From JAHDCJ01 sp039028895 (GTDB lineage: Bacteria; Bacteroidota; Bacteroidia; Chitinophagales; Saprospiraceae), in the NCBI GenBank assembly GCA_039028895.1, contig JBCCHF010000008.1, forward strand, positions 62,001-126,000: a stretch of 64,000 bases of DNA. The letters run 5' to 3'. Made by a program: the position numbers and the translations under genes. The notes beneath the pieces are model-generated. The model was not told the DNA's origin. It made no database searches and was given only the letters and a program-made list of their open reading frames with translations. The stretch's first letter is position 1. Each line of letters begins with the position of its first letter. This document shows positions 33,065 through 42,497 of this stretch, piece after piece.

Positions 33065-34528
33065 ATGAAAAAAAGCAAGCTCGTAGAACTCTTTTCCGGG
33101 TTGTCGAAAGAAGAAATTTCGGAACTCGGGAAATACATTCGCAGTCCATATCACAATAAAAACAAGACGGTTATCGAGTTATTCGAGTACCTGAAAAAAC
33201 TACATCCGTCCCTTACCGGAAAATTCCCTTTTCCGGAAGGTAGCCTTAACAGGTCAACACTTCGAAAACTGGACAAACAGGAGGTTTTTAAAAAATTATT
33301 CGAAAGTAATGACTTCGAATCCAAAACATTGCTTGATCTCATGGCCAAACTGTCTGTGTTGATTGTAAATTTTCTGACCCAAATCGAACTCAGAGATTAC
33401 GACCAGTTGGAAAAACGTTTCCTCATATTAAATTCACTTAAGCGGCGGGGACTTGAGCGGCAACTTTCCAAGACCATCAATGAGTTGAAAAAGTTGATAA
33501 AGGCAATGCCTTACCGCGACAGTCAGTTTTACTATTATGCATTCCGGTTAAACCGATTTATTTATTCATTGCCAGCAACATCAAAGATCAAGACTGGCAT
33601 CAATAGTCTTCAGGCCATCTCTGACAATCTTGAAGCGTTTTATGTTTATTCAAGATTATTTTACAATAATGAAATGCTCAATCGGCAAAAGATCGTCGGT
33701 GAAAACTATGATATTCAGTCTGGTCAGGCCATGCCTGGCCATCTTCCGCCAGAGATCGAAAAAGACAATCCGTTATTTTCGATCTATCACCTCATTGGTC
33801 AATTGCAGCTTAACGAAAGTCCTGAAGACTATTTCAACCTCAAATCTCAGTTTTTCAACAATCTGCATCTCCTAAAAACCTCTGGTAAGCTAGACATCTT
33901 CATTTATCTTTTAAACTATTGTTCGCTTAGACTGAATGCTGGTGATCGTCAATTTCTTGAAGAGCTGTTCAACTTGTATCGCGATGCTCTTGACCGCCAT
34001 TTGCTCATTGAAAATGGCCAGATGCTTGAAACTTTTTTCATCAATATTAACGACGTCGCTTGCTCCATGCAGGAATTCAACTGGGCAAAGCAATTTGTCG
34101 ACAGTCATCAAAAATACTTGCAACCTGATAAAAAGGCAGATACAACAACTCTATGTCTTGCCAATATTGCCTTTTCTGAAAAGGATTATGACAATACACT
34201 CCGTCTCCTCAATCAAGTTGAATTCCAAAATGCGTATTATGGCATTACCGCTAAAGCACTAATGCTCAGAAGTTATTACGAACTTGACGGGTACGAAACC
34301 CTGTTCTATGACTTCGGTGATGCATTCACCAAATTCATCAGGCGCAACAAAGTCTTGTCAAACGACTTTAAAAACACTTATCTCAATCTAATCCGGTTTA
34401 CCCGGAAGCTGTACAAAGCAAAAACGTTCAAAACAACTTCCTGGGCAACCCTTTCTATACAATACGGTACAATCGATCGCATCGCCAATCGTACGTGGCT
34501 CCTCCAGAAACTGGAAGAGCTGAAGTAG
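33065..34528 (+). CDS. Unrecognised helical-repeat protein, paralogue of the protein at 44867
   Basis: I do not recognise a named family. The 487-residue protein is rich in helices with leucine, lysine and aromatic residues spaced like tetratricopeptide-type repeats in its second half (for example LANIAFSEKDYDNTLRLLNQ). The N-terminus, LVELFSGLSKEEISELGKYI, resembles LINCLSKAELGEIRFALKAH of the protein at 44867, and both have a long helical middle and similar length (487 and 476 residues). There is no signal peptide or membrane segment, so a cytoplasmic role is likely. Both are apparently single genes beside unrelated neighbours. Confidence 0.75.
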   Translation: MKKSKLVELFSGLSKEEISELGKYIRSPYHNKNKTVIELFEYLKKLHPSLTGKFPFPEGSLNRSTLRKLDKQEVFKKLFESNDFESKTLLDLMAKLSVLIVNFLTQIELRDYDQLEKRFLILNSLKRRGLERQLSKTINELKKLIKAMPYRDSQFYYYAFRLNRFIYSLPATSKIKTGINSLQAISDNLEAFYVYSRLFYNNEMLNRQKIVGENYDIQSGQAMPGHLPPEIEKDNPLFSIYHLIGQLQLNESPEDYFNLKSQFFNNLHLLKTSGKLDIFIYLLNYCSLRLNAGDRQFLEELFNLYRDALDRHLLIENGQMLETFFININDVACSMQEFNWAKQFVDSHQKYLQPDKKADTTTLCLANIAFSEKDYDNTLRLLNQVEFQNAYYGITAKALMLRSYYELDGYETLFYDFGDAFTKFIRRNKVLSNDFKNTYLNLIRFTRKLYKAKTFKTTSWATLSIQYGTIDRIANRTWLLQKLEELK

Positions 34529-34569
34529 GCAGACTGCGGGTGGGGCAGAAAACACCCTTGCCAGGAGCC

Positions 34570-35460
34570 CTAATGGTTAACAGCAATTTTCCTGACATAG
34601 CTCTGCCCTCCGCCGCTAACTTTCACGACATACAGTCCTGTAGGCAATTGACTGGTGTCTACCCGTTCAGTCTCCCATGTACCAAGGGGTCTGCCGTTTA
34701 TGGTAAAAATCTCAACAGTCAATGGAAACGCCAGATCCGTATTTATCACAATTTCTCCGTCAGCCGGGTTAGGAAAAATAGAAAGATGTGCTGGCCCATA
34801 TATCGCTATAGGTTTGTTCGATTGTTCCCCTTTTTTTAGAGGATCAGGATCAGGTGCTTCTTCAGGCTCGCAGTCAAGCGGAAAGCCAAAAACACAGTCT
34901 ACACCAGATCCGTAATAGTTAGCAGTTATAGGTGTGTTTCCTACTATCATACTGCCTTCAATGATATTGAGTTGGTTGCAGTAACCATTACCCCCTCCGC
35001 TGCCATTGCCACCTGGAGGTACTGAAGAGGTTAACATAACGGTTACACTTTCTTCGCTGATATATTTGTTGAGCGTGAAACAAACATCAGCATTCTCTTC
35101 CGGGCATACAGATCCAACGACACTATATAATTGTCCGTTAAATGATGTGTATTCGTCGTATGCCACGCTCATGGCACCTGCAGACCATAGGTTAAATTTT
35201 AAAGCACATTCAATAACATCGGGTAGTGAAGATCCGGATACATTCATGTCGAGATTAAAGTCGACATAAGTCACATGGTATTCTTCCTGGCACTCCCAGG
35301 AATTAATAATTGATATTGAAAACTTGGGGAGCACCATAAGATCTGCGCCTTCACCATATGCCTGTTCGTCAAGCTCAAATTGAGCCTGGAGGTCCATGGA
35401 GATCATGACCATTAAAAGAGTTAATACCGGGATAAAGGCAAGGTTTTTAAATCGCTTCAT
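34570..35460 (-). CDS. Small secreted T9SS cargo protein
   Basis: From the ATG at 35460 the protein has 296 residues, with a signal peptide NLAFIPVLTLLMVMISM ending LQAQ. A longer start at 35532 would put 24 residues before this signal peptide and is less likely. The middle part has no recognised domain; it contains many cysteines and a Gly-rich PPGGNGSGGGNGYCNQ stretch. The C-terminal 70 residues form a T9SS type A sorting domain (FPNPADG, IFTINGRPLG, LPTGLYVVKV). The protein should be secreted or surface attached. Function unknown. Confidence 0.8.
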   Translation of the reverse strand: MKRFKNLAFIPVLTLLMVMISMDLQAQFELDEQAYGEGADLMVLPKFSISIINSWECQEEYHVTYVDFNLDMNVSGSSLPDVIECALKFNLWSAGAMSVAYDEYTSFNGQLYSVVGSVCPEENADVCFTLNKYISEESVTVMLTSSVPPGGNGSGGGNGYCNQLNIIEGSMIVGNTPITANYYGSGVDCVFGFPLDCEPEEAPDPDPLKKGEQSNKPIAIYGPAHLSIFPNPADGEIVINTDLAFPLTVEIFTINGRPLGTWETERVDTSQLPTGLYVVKVSGGGQSYVRKIAVNH

Positions 35461-35843
35461 AACTGTTGGATTTACTAGTGATATAATACTATATGTACTG
35501 TGAATGAATTGAAACGTTACCCCCTTGCGCAATCGGAGTCACGAAAAATGATTTGATCAGTATCACTGTATCAAAATTAAGGGTATCCTATAGTTTATAA
35601 AAGGACAAAAATTAGCGGTTACCGTTCGATTTTCCTTTCCGTTTTCAAAAAAAATAACTATAAACAGCTGATTATAAATTATTTAAAATAAGTTCACTAC
35701 TTTTAGTTTACTTTGGCAAAGCGTGCTCAGATTCCATCAAATGGAGATATTCAGAAATTCATTTAGCAATAACCCATCATGACTTTCTCAAGACTCTAAT
35801 GTTGATTAACTTTGCATTTTCAAATTAAAAATTCAGACAAGAA
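35461..35843. other. Intergenic region between divergent secreted-protein and crotonase genes
   Basis: These 383 bases are A/T-rich and have no credible reading frame. They must hold promoters for both flanking genes. Apart from the TAACTTTG element listed separately I see no repeat, RNA gene or clear operator. Confidence 0.6.
35807..35814 (+). promoter_or_regulatory. Possible -7 box for the enoyl-CoA hydratase gene
   Basis: TAACTTTG fits the TAnnTTTG consensus and lies 29 bases before the ATG at 35844. A -33 box is not clear. Confidence 0.35.
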
Positions 35844-36626
35844 ATGACTTATAACACCCTGCTTACCAACTATGCTGATGGCATCCTTACTGTTACGATC
35901 AATCGCGAACAAGCAATGAATGCCTTGAATAAAGAAACTTTCAAAGAACTCAAGCAATTATTTGGCACTGACGCCAATAGTCTCGAAGGATTGCTTGGGG
36001 TGATCATAACAGGAGCCGGAGCAAAGGCTTTTGTAGCCGGAGCAGATATCAAGGAATTTGATGGCCTCGACAAGCAAAGTGCAACCGAGTTGTCAAGAAG
36101 AGGCCAGGAAATTTTTAATATGATCGAAAATTTTCATCGGCCGGTAATCGCAGCTGTAAACGGGTTTGCGCTAGGAGGCGGTTGCGAATTGGCCATGGCT
36201 TGCCATATGCGCATTGCAGGTGAAAAAGCGAGATTTGGTCAACCAGAAGTCAAACTTGGCCTGATTCCGGGATATGCTGGCACACAACGGTTAACGAGGT
36301 ATATAGGCAAAGCCAAATCCATGGAGTTCCATATGACAGGCGATATGATCGGAGCCGAAGATGCCCTTAGCCTCGGGTTAGTTAATTATGTTGTTCCGCA
36401 AGGAGAAGAGGTCGCTAAAGCTAAAGAGCTGTTAGATAAAATCAAAAAGAACGCTCCGTTGGCCATTTCGAAAATCATCAAGACTATCAATGCCTATTAC
36501 GACAAAACTGAGGATGGTTTCAAGCGCGAATATTACGAATTTGGTAATTGTGTTGAAACAGACGATTTTGTTGAAGGCACTACAGCTTTTGTTGAAAAAA
36601 GAACACCGAACTTCACAGGGAAATAA
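35844..36626 (+). CDS. Enoyl-CoA hydratase/crotonase family protein
   Basis: This 260-residue protein belongs to the crotonase superfamily and probably hydrates trans-2-enoyl-CoA in fatty-acid or amino-acid breakdown. AFVAGADIKEFDGL (about residues 53-66) forms the oxyanion hole and CoA pocket. FALGGGCELAMACH (about 110-123) carries the first catalytic glutamate, and FGQPEVKLGLIPGYAGTQRL (about 132-151) carries the second. Both glutamates of true hydratases are present, which favours hydratase over isomerase or dehalogenase. Length is normal. It stands alone between a divergent and a convergent gene. Confidence 0.92.
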   Translation: MTYNTLLTNYADGILTVTINREQAMNALNKETFKELKQLFGTDANSLEGLLGVIITGAGAKAFVAGADIKEFDGLDKQSATELSRRGQEIFNMIENFHRPVIAAVNGFALGGGCELAMACHMRIAGEKARFGQPEVKLGLIPGYAGTQRLTRYIGKAKSMEFHMTGDMIGAEDALSLGLVNYVVPQGEEVAKAKELLDKIKKNAPLAISKIIKTINAYYDKTEDGFKREYYEFGNCVETDDFVEGTTAFVEKRTPNFTGK

Positions 36627-36673
36627 CCCGGATAATAAACTCCAAACTTACCGTTCTGTCTTTTTCAAGCAAT

Positions 36674-37804
36674 CTAGAACGGATTCCCAAATGCTTCTAC
36701 GTTATTTGTAAATTCGAGATCTGTCAGGGTGTGCAGGAAGGCAAATATTTGGGCCTTCTGCGTCGAATCAAGCCCAATTGGATAGATCAACGGGTCGAGG
36801 TTATCTGCATAATTACCACCAGAATTGTAATGATCAATAACTTCCTCCAGGGTTTCGAAACGGCCATCATGCATATAAGGCGCGGTCAAAGCTACATTCC
36901 GTAAGGTAGGAATCCTGAATTTGCCATTGTCGAATAAATTTCCGGTAACGGCACCTAAACCGAGATCCGGGAAATCATTGAGGTCGAAAACTTCATCCAA
37001 TCCGTTATTGCGAAACTGGTTAGTAGTAAACAATGGTGCATTATGACAATGACCACATTCCGCATCTGGTAAAACCCCAGTAGCGAGATCGAAAAACATC
37101 TGGTAGCCATTCCATTCGTCATCTGTGAAAAAGCCTTGTTGCTCGTAGATGACCTTATCGAAGCGGGAATCTCCGCTAATCATTGTCCGCTCAAACTGGG
37201 CCAGTGCTTTCGCTGTCAGCTCTTTGGTAATTTCATTGGCATTAGAAATACCGAAAGCTTCTCTGAATAACTCTGGATATTCGCTATGATTGCTGAGCTT
37301 ACAAACGACATTTTCCCACGAATCATGGAGTTCCACCGGATCTTCTACAGGCAACAAAGCCTGTTCTTCGAGGGTATTTGTTCGCCCATCCCAAAAAAAT
37401 GGGCCTGGGGTAAAACCAAGGTTGACGAGGGCCATGGAACTACGTTCTCCCAATGTGCCATCAATGCCGGGACTAAATGCCAGGCCGTCCGTAAAACTTT
37501 TCCCTAATTGGTGACAGCTGAAACAAGACTTTGTGCTATCAGCAGAAAGGATCGGATCGTAAAACAACTTGCGCCCCAATTCAACCCCTTTTTCAGTTAA
37601 CTGATTATCAGGAGGAACAATCAGCGGTGGAAAATTAGTAGGAATGGCAGGTTCGTAACTTACCGGGGCATATGTAATTGCCGAAAGATCTTCATCAGAC
37701 AGACAAGTAGTTGGCGGCGGCGGGGGTGGCGGCGGCAGCGGATCTGTCTGGCAGGCAGCAACAAAAAGGATGGAAGCAAGTGCGAATAAAACTAGACGAA
37801 TCAT
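36674..37804 (-). CDS. Di-heme cytochrome c peroxidase/MauG-family lipoprotein, MbnH-like by context
   Basis: This 376-residue protein is a di-heme c-type cytochrome of the CcpA/MauG family. A lipoprotein signal ends at Cys18 (LFVAACQT), followed by a proline run. Heme sites are CFSCH (residues 94-98) and CGHCH (250-254). ALTAPYMHDGRFETLEEV near 306-323 is the conserved second-domain loop. CcpA reduces hydrogen peroxide, while MauG and MbnH oxidise tryptophan in partner proteins. Two MbnP-family genes lie directly upstream on the same strand (gap 22 bases), which points to an MbnH-like role in copper handling. That role is inference from context. Confidence 0.88.
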   Translation of the reverse strand: MIRLVLFALASILFVAACQTDPLPPPPPPPPTTCLSDEDLSAITYAPVSYEPAIPTNFPPLIVPPDNQLTEKGVELGRKLFYDPILSADSTKSCFSCHQLGKSFTDGLAFSPGIDGTLGERSSMALVNLGFTPGPFFWDGRTNTLEEQALLPVEDPVELHDSWENVVCKLSNHSEYPELFREAFGISNANEITKELTAKALAQFERTMISGDSRFDKVIYEQQGFFTDDEWNGYQMFFDLATGVLPDAECGHCHNAPLFTTNQFRNNGLDEVFDLNDFPDLGLGAVTGNLFDNGKFRIPTLRNVALTAPYMHDGRFETLEEVIDHYNSGGNYADNLDPLIYPIGLDSTQKAQIFAFLHTLTDLEFTNNVEAFGNPF

Positions 37805-37826
37805 TTAAATAAATTATTAGTTGAAA

Positions 37827-38588
37827 TCATTCAACATTAATAGCTCTGATAAAATTATCCATCACAAAGGTGGATATATCTACGGAAACCTGATCTGATG
37901 GGGTCGTATGACTTACACCATTATTGATAATATCGAGGGTATCTGTAGCTGTATAAAATAACTCAAGCGCATCCAATGTCAATGTAACCGTAGTCGTTTC
38001 ACCCTCAACCAATATAAATCCTGAGTTATTCTCATATTCCCTATAAAGGTCATCTCCGCCCGTATGGTAAAGAATTGAGCCGGAAAAGATGCCGTCATCA
38101 TCCTCATCGGAGCGACCTTCTACTTTCGCAAAAATAAAGCTGTTCCAAGCTGTCCAGTGATCTGCCGTGTTGCTCAATGGATGACCTACAGCAAATTCTG
38201 CGGGCTGCATACTATTCAGCGCAGGTGGAACACCTATTCCGAATTTCAAGCCAGTATACGTTCCTGGAGGCACATCCTCAAAAGTCATGGTCTCTCCCTG
38301 GGCAGCAGTAGCCGCATTCATATGATTCTGGCTAAAATCTACTACATCAATGTCTTTTACGATCGTCCCAAAATCGCCTTTCAATTCGATATTTGCAATA
38401 TAGAATTGCAAGTGGCTCATGCGCATCGGGATACCATTTACATAAGTGTTGTCCTCATTAAGCACCAGGGTATTTCCATCAAAAAGACCTTTGAAGACAA
38501 GCTGTAGGTTGGCTGGCCCTTTTTCTTCCTCACATCCACTAATGCTGATCAGCGCAAATCCGAAGATTAAGAGACTTAAATATTTCAT
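37827..38588 (-). CDS. MbnP-family lipoprotein
   Basis: From ATG at 38588 the protein has 253 residues and a lipoprotein signal ending at Cys19 (SISGCEEE). The MbnP-like domain has NGIPMRMSHLQFYIANIEL, a VDFSQNHMNAATAA segment and a central FEDVPPGTYTGLKFGIGVP. It also has VGHPLSNTADHWTAWNSFIFA and SGSILYHTGGDD, in the family's usual order. MbnP proteins bind copper in the periplasm; in the characterised case a tryptophan is converted to kynurenine by MbnH. The HWTAW segment is a candidate target, by inference. The gene lies between a second MbnP-family gene and the MbnH-like gene, in one likely operon. Confidence 0.85.
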   Translation of the reverse strand: MKYLSLLIFGFALISISGCEEEKGPANLQLVFKGLFDGNTLVLNEDNTYVNGIPMRMSHLQFYIANIELKGDFGTIVKDIDVVDFSQNHMNAATAAQGETMTFEDVPPGTYTGLKFGIGVPPALNSMQPAEFAVGHPLSNTADHWTAWNSFIFAKVEGRSDEDDDGIFSGSILYHTGGDDLYREYENNSGFILVEGETTTVTLTLDALELFYTATDTLDIINNGVSHTTPSDQVSVDISTFVMDNFIRAINVE

Positions 38589-38644
38589 TATCAAATAGAT
38601 TTAAATGTGGGGAACAAACTTAACATTTATTTGCTCCAGAATTG

Positions 38645-39454
38645 TCAATGCTTAGTAAAGGCTGCAGGTGTATTATTAACGATTTTTGATTGGATTGTGT
38701 TGAAATCATCTACAGAAAAATCTACACCATCTAATAAAGCCAATAGATCAACATCGATTTGTACCTCCACATCGAAGGCTTTCACCGCAGTAATATCATA
38801 ATCAATTTCCAGTTCAACCGCGTTTTGGTCGCCACTCACAAAATACGAGGTGGTATCATTCGAAATAACAATATCCATGGCATTAAATTTATAGCCACTT
38901 TGTTGATCAATATGCAGGGAATCCGACTGGATGGCTAATGGGTGATCGACTGAAAATATATCCGGATTGCCATGATTCACATCTTCTGCAAGACCGACTG
39001 TGAACCGCACAGTATTAAAGTTACCTTGGGTGAGAATAGTGCCCAACTCATAAAGATTTTGATCCGGGTTAACCCGAATAAAATTATCTTCTACCAATGC
39101 TCCGGATCCATCCAGTTTTTCGATACCAATAGAATCTGTAACACCTACTTCTGTCCCGCTATCATTTACCAGGTGAACCTCGGAAATATAAAATCGGACA
39201 TCCGCTATCGAAAATGCATTATTCCCTGCATCTACGTATGCTGAATCGGGACTATAATCGGCACTCCCCGCAACTCTGAATATCCTGAATTCAAAAACCG
39301 GGTATTCACAACAGCAATTCAAGTCAGCACTGACATCGTAATTGGTTGCTGAAGCATCAAGGCATCCCTCTTCACGTTGACAGGCACTGTTTAGCAAAAT
39401 GGACAATCCCAGCAAAAAAGCCCATAACATGTATTTTGAAAATGGAAAGTTCAT
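38645..39454 (-). CDS. Second MbnP-family lipoprotein with Cys-rich N-terminal segment
   Basis: From ATG at 39454 the protein has 269 residues and a lipoprotein signal ending at Cys25 (LLNSACQRE). After it comes CLDASATNYDVSADLNCCC, a short motif seen in many Bacteroidota surface proteins. The remaining part matches MbnP-like folds: ADVRFYISEVHLVND, LGTILTQGNFNTVRFTVGL and VDHPLAIQSDSLH. It lacks the tryptophan-rich segment of its neighbour in the corresponding place (QQSGYKFNAMDIVIS). It is therefore a distinct paralogue, first in a likely three-gene operon with the MbnP and MbnH-like genes. Confidence 0.82.
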   Translation of the reverse strand: MNFPFSKYMLWAFLLGLSILLNSACQREEGCLDASATNYDVSADLNCCCEYPVFEFRIFRVAGSADYSPDSAYVDAGNNAFSIADVRFYISEVHLVNDSGTEVGVTDSIGIEKLDGSGALVEDNFIRVNPDQNLYELGTILTQGNFNTVRFTVGLAEDVNHGNPDIFSVDHPLAIQSDSLHIDQQSGYKFNAMDIVISNDTTSYFVSGDQNAVELEIDYDITAVKAFDVEVQIDVDLLALLDGVDFSVDDFNTIQSKIVNNTPAAFTKH

Positions 39455-39710
39455 TGAATTAAATTGCAGCAAAGATCGTGCTAGCCATTGAAGCGTATCT
39501 TTCCGTTCTATTGCCGTTATGAATTAGTTAAAGAGCGCAAATAAAACTAATATTTATTTAAATGCATTTAAATTTAAGATTGAGGAAAGCTTTTCCTTTT
39601 TCAAGACCCAAAAATTGAAACTAATCCTTACTTCATAATATTACAAAGTTCAGAATCTGTATATTGCCAATAACCCATATTACAGGTCTCTTTAACCAAA
39701 AAAGCATTGT

Positions 39711-41075
39711 ATGAACACCAAAGTCCTTTTAGGAATATTGATACTCCTCGCAGTTGGAGCAGGTGGCTGGTACTTCCTTCAGCAAAATAATTCCGGTCAA
39801 GTTGATTCAACGCTTAAAACAACTGTAAACAGTGGCATCTTCAAGATTCATGTAACTGCTACAGGTGAACTTCAGGCCAAAAAGTCTGAAAAGATCATGG
39901 GCCCTGAAGGTATGCGCTCAGCGGGTATTTTCCAAACCAGCATCTCAGACATTGTAGCTGAAGGCACCCTGGTCGAGGAAGGAAGTTATGTCGCTGCTCT
40001 TGATCGCACAGAACTCGCCGATAAGCTAAAAAATGTCAGTAACGAGATTGCCAAAGCAGAATCTCAGCTCTTGCAAACCAAACTCGATACAGCTATCGAA
40101 ATGCGTAATCTCCGCGATCAACTGGTCAACCTCACCTATTCAATAGAAGAAAAAAAGCTCGAAGCCGAGCAAAATATTTACGAGCCTCCCGCCGTGCAAA
40201 GACAAACGCAGATCGAACTCGAAAAGATTCAACGCGATCACCTGCAGGCCAAAGAAAATTATGCACTGAAAATTGAGCAGGCACAAGCTCGCGTCATCGA
40301 GGTGCAAACCAATCTCAACCAGCAATTAGATAATATGCAAAAGTTGACCGCCCTTAGTTCAAAATTTACTGTTACTGCACCCATGGCAGGTATGGTTATT
40401 TATGAACGTTCGTGGAACGGCAAAAAAGGGCCCGGCTCAAAGGTTACACCATGGGATCCTGTGGTAGCACGTTTGCCAGACCTGAGCGATATGATCTCTT
40501 TAACTTACGTCAATGAAGTCGACATCAGCAAGGTAAAAGTTGACCAGGAAGTTACTGTAAAAGTCGACGCCTTTCCAGATAATGAATATGCCGGAAAAAT
40601 TATTTCAGTAGCCAATATTGGCGAACAACGCCCCAATTTCGACGCTAAAGTTTTTGAAGTCAAGATACAGTTGCTCGAATCTGACTCAATCCTGCGCCCG
40701 GCAATGACAACATCCAACACTGTTCTGACGGGCACCTATGAAGAAGTACATTTTCTTCCCCTTGAAGCATTCTTCAGTAATGACAGCATGACCTACGTCT
40801 TCCTTGAAAAAGATAAAAAACTGGTCCGCCAGGAAGTTTTGACTGGACTCGGCAACGAAACTGAGTCCATCGTTGAAGTAGGCGTCGAAGACGGCAATAT
40901 CGTCCTGCTCAATGCTCCTGAAAATGCTGAAGATTTACCCATAGTCCATTTGCCCGATGACGTAAAAGCGGAATACCATGCGAAAAAGAAGACCGCTGCA
41001 GAAGCCAGGAAAACCAAAGCCGCCAACGAGAAAAAGCGGATGGAGGAAATGATGAAAAAGTTTAAACCACAGTAA
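39711..41075 (+). CDS. Periplasmic adaptor (HlyD/MacA family)
   Basis: This 454-residue protein is the membrane-fusion subunit of a tripartite exporter. It has an N-terminal membrane anchor (LLGILILLAVGAGGWYFL, residues 6-23) and a long helical coiled-coil hairpin (about residues 100-215, rich in Glu, Gln and Lys). Lipoyl/barrel-sandwich segments VTAPMAGMVIYERSW and a beta-barrel part with VDQEVTVKVDAFPD follow. The C-terminus is charged. It lies upstream of a MacB-like permease and a TolC-family gene, in one operon. The exported substrate is unknown. Confidence 0.88.
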   Translation: MNTKVLLGILILLAVGAGGWYFLQQNNSGQVDSTLKTTVNSGIFKIHVTATGELQAKKSEKIMGPEGMRSAGIFQTSISDIVAEGTLVEEGSYVAALDRTELADKLKNVSNEIAKAESQLLQTKLDTAIEMRNLRDQLVNLTYSIEEKKLEAEQNIYEPPAVQRQTQIELEKIQRDHLQAKENYALKIEQAQARVIEVQTNLNQQLDNMQKLTALSSKFTVTAPMAGMVIYERSWNGKKGPGSKVTPWDPVVARLPDLSDMISLTYVNEVDISKVKVDQEVTVKVDAFPDNEYAGKIISVANIGEQRPNFDAKVFEVKIQLLESDSILRPAMTTSNTVLTGTYEEVHFLPLEAFFSNDSMTYVFLEKDKKLVRQEVLTGLGNETESIVEVGVEDGNIVLLNAPENAEDLPIVHLPDDVKAEYHAKKKTAAEARKTKAANEKKRMEEMMKKFKPQ

Positions 41076-41093
41076 TTGTAGTTGACTGTTTAC

Positions 41094-41115
41094 GGTTGAT
41101 CGACAACCATCAACC
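41094..41115. repeat. Small inverted repeat between adaptor and permease genes
   Basis: GGTTGAT (41094-41100) and ATCAACC (41109-41115) form a seven-base stem with an eight-base loop, inside a short run of 7-base words such as ACCATCA. It resembles decayed heptamer repeats. A role in expression of the downstream permease is not shown. Confidence 0.5.
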
Positions 41116-41147
41116 ATCAACTATCTACCTTCAACTGACAACACCCA

Positions 41148-42497
41148 ATGGATCGATATCTTTCCAACTTTTACACCGCCATTGAAGCTGTTTTGACCAA
41201 TAAGGTCAGAGCTTTTTTAACAGCACTCGGTATTGTTTTTGGCGTTGCTGCTGTGATCGCCATGCTCGCCATCGGTACTGGTGCAAAGAAAGAATTGCTC
41301 GAACAGATGAAACTTGTGGGCACCAACAATATCGTTATCGAATCTCTCATTCCTGACGAAAATGGGGAAGAAGAGTCAACAACCTCCGGCAGTAAATCCA
41401 ATAAACGACCTTATTCTCCCGGCTTATCGCTGAATGATGCCAATAATATCCAGAAAACCCTGTCTAACGTCGAATTGGTTAGTCCTGAGATTGTGACCCC
41501 GAGTCCTCTTGTCAGAAAAGGAAAACTCAAAAGGGCGAAATGCGTGGGTGTTACCAATGCCTTTTTTACCATCAATAATTTTGGACTCGAAAAAGGCAAG
41601 TTATTCCAGGAAGCTCACCTGGTCCAGGGCAGTCCGGTTTGTATTATCGGGAAAAGTATCCAGGCCCAGTTCTTCAGTGGCGAAAATCCTATTGGTAAAC
41701 AAATTAAAGCTGGCAATACCTGGTTGACTGTCATCGGAATACTCGATAAGCGAATTGCCTCCAAAGAAAATCTTGATGCCCTTGGTATCCGAGACTATAA
41801 TTCTGATGTATACATTCCGGTGAAAACCATGTTATTGAGATTTAAGGATCGTTCTTTACTCAATGCCCAGCAATTAGGGGGATTTGGCGGAGGAGGCTTT
41901 ATTGTCATTAGTGGTGATGAAGATTTGCCCAGAGAAGATCTCAACTATCACCAGCTTGACAAATTGGTCATCAGAGTCAAAGACGCAGCATACCTGCAGC
42001 CCACAGCCGATGTTATCGGCAGAATGCTAAAGAGGCGTCACTGGGATGTACTCGACTACGAAGTAAGTGTACCCGAACTTCTCCTCAAGCAACAACAAAG
42101 AACCCAGGATATTTTTAATATGGTGCTTGGGGCAATTGCAGGCATTTCCTTGTTGGTTGGCGGTATCGGTATCATGAATATCATGCTCGCATCTGTACTT
42201 GAACGCATCAAGGAGATTGGTCTTCGCCGCTCATTGGGGGCTACTGAAGGAGATATCGTAAACCAGTTCCTGTTCGAATCCGTCTTCATAAGTCTGATTG
42301 GTGGCCTGGCGGGAGTAGCCCTAGGGGTCCTCCTAGCCAAAATGGCCGCAGGAGTTGCAGATATCCCAACTGTTGTTACATTTTGGTCAATCCTGCTTTC
42401 CTTTGGGGTAGCGGCTTGTATCGGCCTTGGTTTTGGCATTGTTCCAGCCAGGCGAGCAGCACGGTTGGACCCAATCATTGCATTGAGGAATGAATAA
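41148..42497 (+). CDS. MacB-like ABC transporter permease
   Basis: This 449-residue protein has the MacB/FtsX-type layout: one membrane helix at residues about 20-42 (FLTALGIVFGVAAVIAM), a large periplasmic domain, and three C-terminal helices from about residue 320 (GAIAGISLLVGGIGIMNIM). The motif LERIKEIGLRRSLGATEGDI near residue 350 couples to an ATPase. It has no nucleotide-binding domain, unlike full-length MacB, and no ATPase gene lies in this operon. The ATP-binding partner must be encoded elsewhere. It overlaps the TolC-family gene by 8 bases. Confidence 0.88.
   Translation: MDRYLSNFYTAIEAVLTNKVRAFLTALGIVFGVAAVIAMLAIGTGAKKELLEQMKLVGTNNIVIESLIPDENGEEESTTSGSKSNKRPYSPGLSLNDANNIQKTLSNVELVSPEIVTPSPLVRKGKLKRAKCVGVTNAFFTINNFGLEKGKLFQEAHLVQGSPVCIIGKSIQAQFFSGENPIGKQIKAGNTWLTVIGILDKRIASKENLDALGIRDYNSDVYIPVKTMLLRFKDRSLLNAQQLGGFGGGGFIVISGDEDLPREDLNYHQLDKLVIRVKDAAYLQPTADVIGRMLKRRHWDVLDYEVSVPELLLKQQQRTQDIFNMVLGAIAGISLLVGGIGIMNIMLASVLERIKEIGLRRSLGATEGDIVNQFLFESVFISLIGGLAGVALGVLLAKMAAGVADIPTVVTFWSILLSFGVAACIGLGFGIVPARRAARLDPIIALRNE

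Noticed and set aside
35461..35532. Upstream extension of the T9SS protein at 34570
   Set aside because: It would place 24 polar residues before a typical signal peptide, so the ATG at 35460 is preferred.
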